Below, piece after piece: positions 63,036 to 64,000 of a stretch of 64,000 bases of DNA. Made by a program: the position numbers and the translations under genes. Every line of letters starts with the position of its first letter. Within the stretch, counting starts at the first letter, position 1. This DNA comes from Nitrospiraceae bacterium (GTDB lineage: Bacteria > Nitrospirota > Nitrospiria > Nitrospirales > Nitrospiraceae), in the NCBI GenBank assembly GCA_919902505.1, contig CAKKRE010000016.1, forward strand, positions 248,001-312,000, read 5' to 3'. A model generated the notes under the pieces. It was not told the origin of the DNA. It worked only from the letters and a program-made list of their open reading frames with translations, and ran no database searches.

Positions 63036-64000
63036 CTATCCCTCATGAGACGGAGACGGCAGAAAGCCTGCCTCCTTCTCCGCACTCACATCTTCATGCA
63101 TCACCGGCTGCTGCCCGCGCTGACAGACCCAAAACAGGAAGAATACCGCCCCCCAAAACAGGGCCATGTTGATCGTGACCATTTTTGCCGCGAATCCAAG
63201 CGATGGCGTAAACGCCCAGGGGGACGTATCCGGCATCAACTCGTTGACGTGCCAGGCCAACCGGCCGGAAGAGCGGATATACCCCATCAACCCCATGACC
63301 CAGGTGAACGCGGCCGCTAATCCAAACAAGCCAACCATTCCGCGAACCGAAATCTGGCCCCACTGTACAGGACCGTGGATCGTGGCACCACGCAACATAC
63401 GCCGGTTCAGCAGCAAACCCAGCGTGACCACGAGCAATGTGGTGATGGCCTGCGGGCCGGACAGCCCTACGCGCAGACTGGCAGGAAGATAAAATCCATA
63501 GACCGATAGACCGATGATGTGCGCCGTTCCGAGGCCGAACAGAGCCCCCAGGATAACATTTCCTGCTTTGGCCCACGAGATCGTCATCGTCCGATTTGCG
63601 CGTCGATAAAAAATGTAACTCAAGGCGGTGATGCAGATCATCACGTTGACCGCGCCGTTCTTCGACGACATGACGCCGTAGTTTCCAATGACCGGATGCT
63701 GCGCCCCGCCCATGGCTTTGACTTCTGTCCCCGTCATCAAAATGGTGTGAGGCGTCAACCAGATAAACAGACAACCCGTCAGCGCAAGCAGGAGATACTG
63801 ATAGTAGGGCTGATAGCGCTCACCGCCGCGAATCCGTCCCATGCTCTGCCAGAGATAGTAATTCACGCCGAGAAAGAGCGCGCCGATCAGAAGCGCCTGC
63901 ACCACGAAGAGCCAGGTCAGCAACCCGCCCATCATCGTGACACCCATGCTTTGACTGTACGCATAGACGGAACGCATCAACCAATAACCGGCGAACGGCA
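63036..64000 (-). CDS. Second cytochrome bd-like oxidase subunit, 5' end outside the window
   Basis: The last 321 codons of a paralogue of the oxidase at 57.6-59.5 kb. The frame is open to base 64000 and reads PFAGYWLMRSVYAYSQ before the ATG at 63980, so that ATG is internal. Shared blocks with the first copy include GGLLTWLFVVQA, TPHTILMTGTEVKAMGG, HPVIGNYGVMSSKNGAVNV, MGLMGYIRSSGRLAWHVNELM and DTSPWAFTPSLGFAAKM. The C-terminus is shorter and lacks the Ala-rich tail. It heads the group with the DUF3047 and FGE-fold genes. Confidence 0.82.
   Translation of the reverse strand, partial: PFAGYWLMRSVYAYSQSMGVTMMGGLLTWLFVVQALLIGALFLGVNYYLWQSMGRIRGGERYQPYYQYLLLALTGCLFIWLTPHTILMTGTEVKAMGGAQHPVIGNYGVMSSKNGAVNVMICITALSYIFYRRANRTMTISWAKAGNVILGALFGLGTAHIIGLSVYGFYLPASLRVGLSGPQAITTLLVVTLGLLLNRRMLRGATIHGPVQWGQISVRGMVGLFGLAAAFTWVMGLMGYIRSSGRLAWHVNELMPDTSPWAFTPSLGFAAKMVTINMALFWGAVFFLFWVCQRGQQPVMHEDVSAEKEAGFLPSPSHEG

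Noticed and set aside
1-64000. CRISPR arrays, tRNA or rRNA genes, insertion sequences
   Set aside because: I looked for repeated spacers, tRNA arm sequences and transposase motifs along the window and saw none; a covariance-model search could still reveal small RNAs.

Overview
The window is a chromosomal segment of a nitrite-oxidising bacterium of the genus Nitrospira, or a very close relative. It carries the nitrite oxidoreductase genes nxrA (5' end cut off) and nxrB, several NxrC-like haem-binding proteins, a TorD/NarJ-type chaperone, multihaem cytochromes c, two copies of a cytochrome bd-like oxidase with its own cytochrome c genes, and a Pup tag gene, a combination typical of Nitrospira. 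No ammonia oxidation gene is present, so the window does not say whether the organism is a strict nitrite oxidiser or a comammox type.

Layout. 0-4.4 kb: nxrA-nxrB with an intergenic hairpin and a strong terminator. 4.7-8.2 kb: a ferredoxin (bfd) gene behind a textbook promoter overlapped by a Fur-type box, an exported flavodoxin, a small zinc ribbon, a DUF192 protein and a cyclic-nucleotide-domain mechanosensitive channel. 8.2-14.8 kb: rel, recJ, pup and a proton-pumping pyrophosphatase. 15-25.3 kb: a defence island made of a type I restriction-modification system (hsdM, hsdS, hsdR), with an AbiE toxin-antitoxin pair lying between hsdS and hsdR, plus a YgjP-like metallopeptidase and a DUF6933 protein.

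25.8-39.5 kb: a long leftward respiratory and maturation cluster: two pentahaem cytochromes c, a PDZ protein, two NxrC-like proteins, an NHL-repeat protein, TatA, a TPR protein, a polytopic membrane protein, a radical SAM protein, TorD, a four-cluster ferredoxin with a twin-arginine motif, and an HELLH-motif protein. This looks like an assembly and electron-transfer kit for nitrite oxidoreductase or a related molybdoenzyme. 39.7-45.5 kb: a WD40 protein and a two-component system whose regulator has a changed GAFTGA loop and a four-cysteine linker. 45.5-53.2 kb: housekeeping genes secF, secD, yajC, tgt, argS, a family 9 glycosyltransferase and mobA.

53.2-64 kb: the oxidase region. One operon holds two newly read microproteins (39 and 40 aa), the bd-like oxidase, two membrane-anchored cytochromes c and a dihaem cytochrome fused to an NxrC-like domain, closed by a strong terminator. 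A second leftward group has another bd-like oxidase (cut off by the window end), a DUF3047 protein, a small glycine-rich membrane protein and two FGE-fold proteins that lack the catalytic cysteines. Together the window covers entry of electrons from nitrite (NxrAB), haem carriers (NxrC-like proteins and cytochromes c), maturation factors (TorD, Tat, MobA) and oxygen reduction (bd-like oxidases). All functions are read from sequence motifs and context; no database search was possible.
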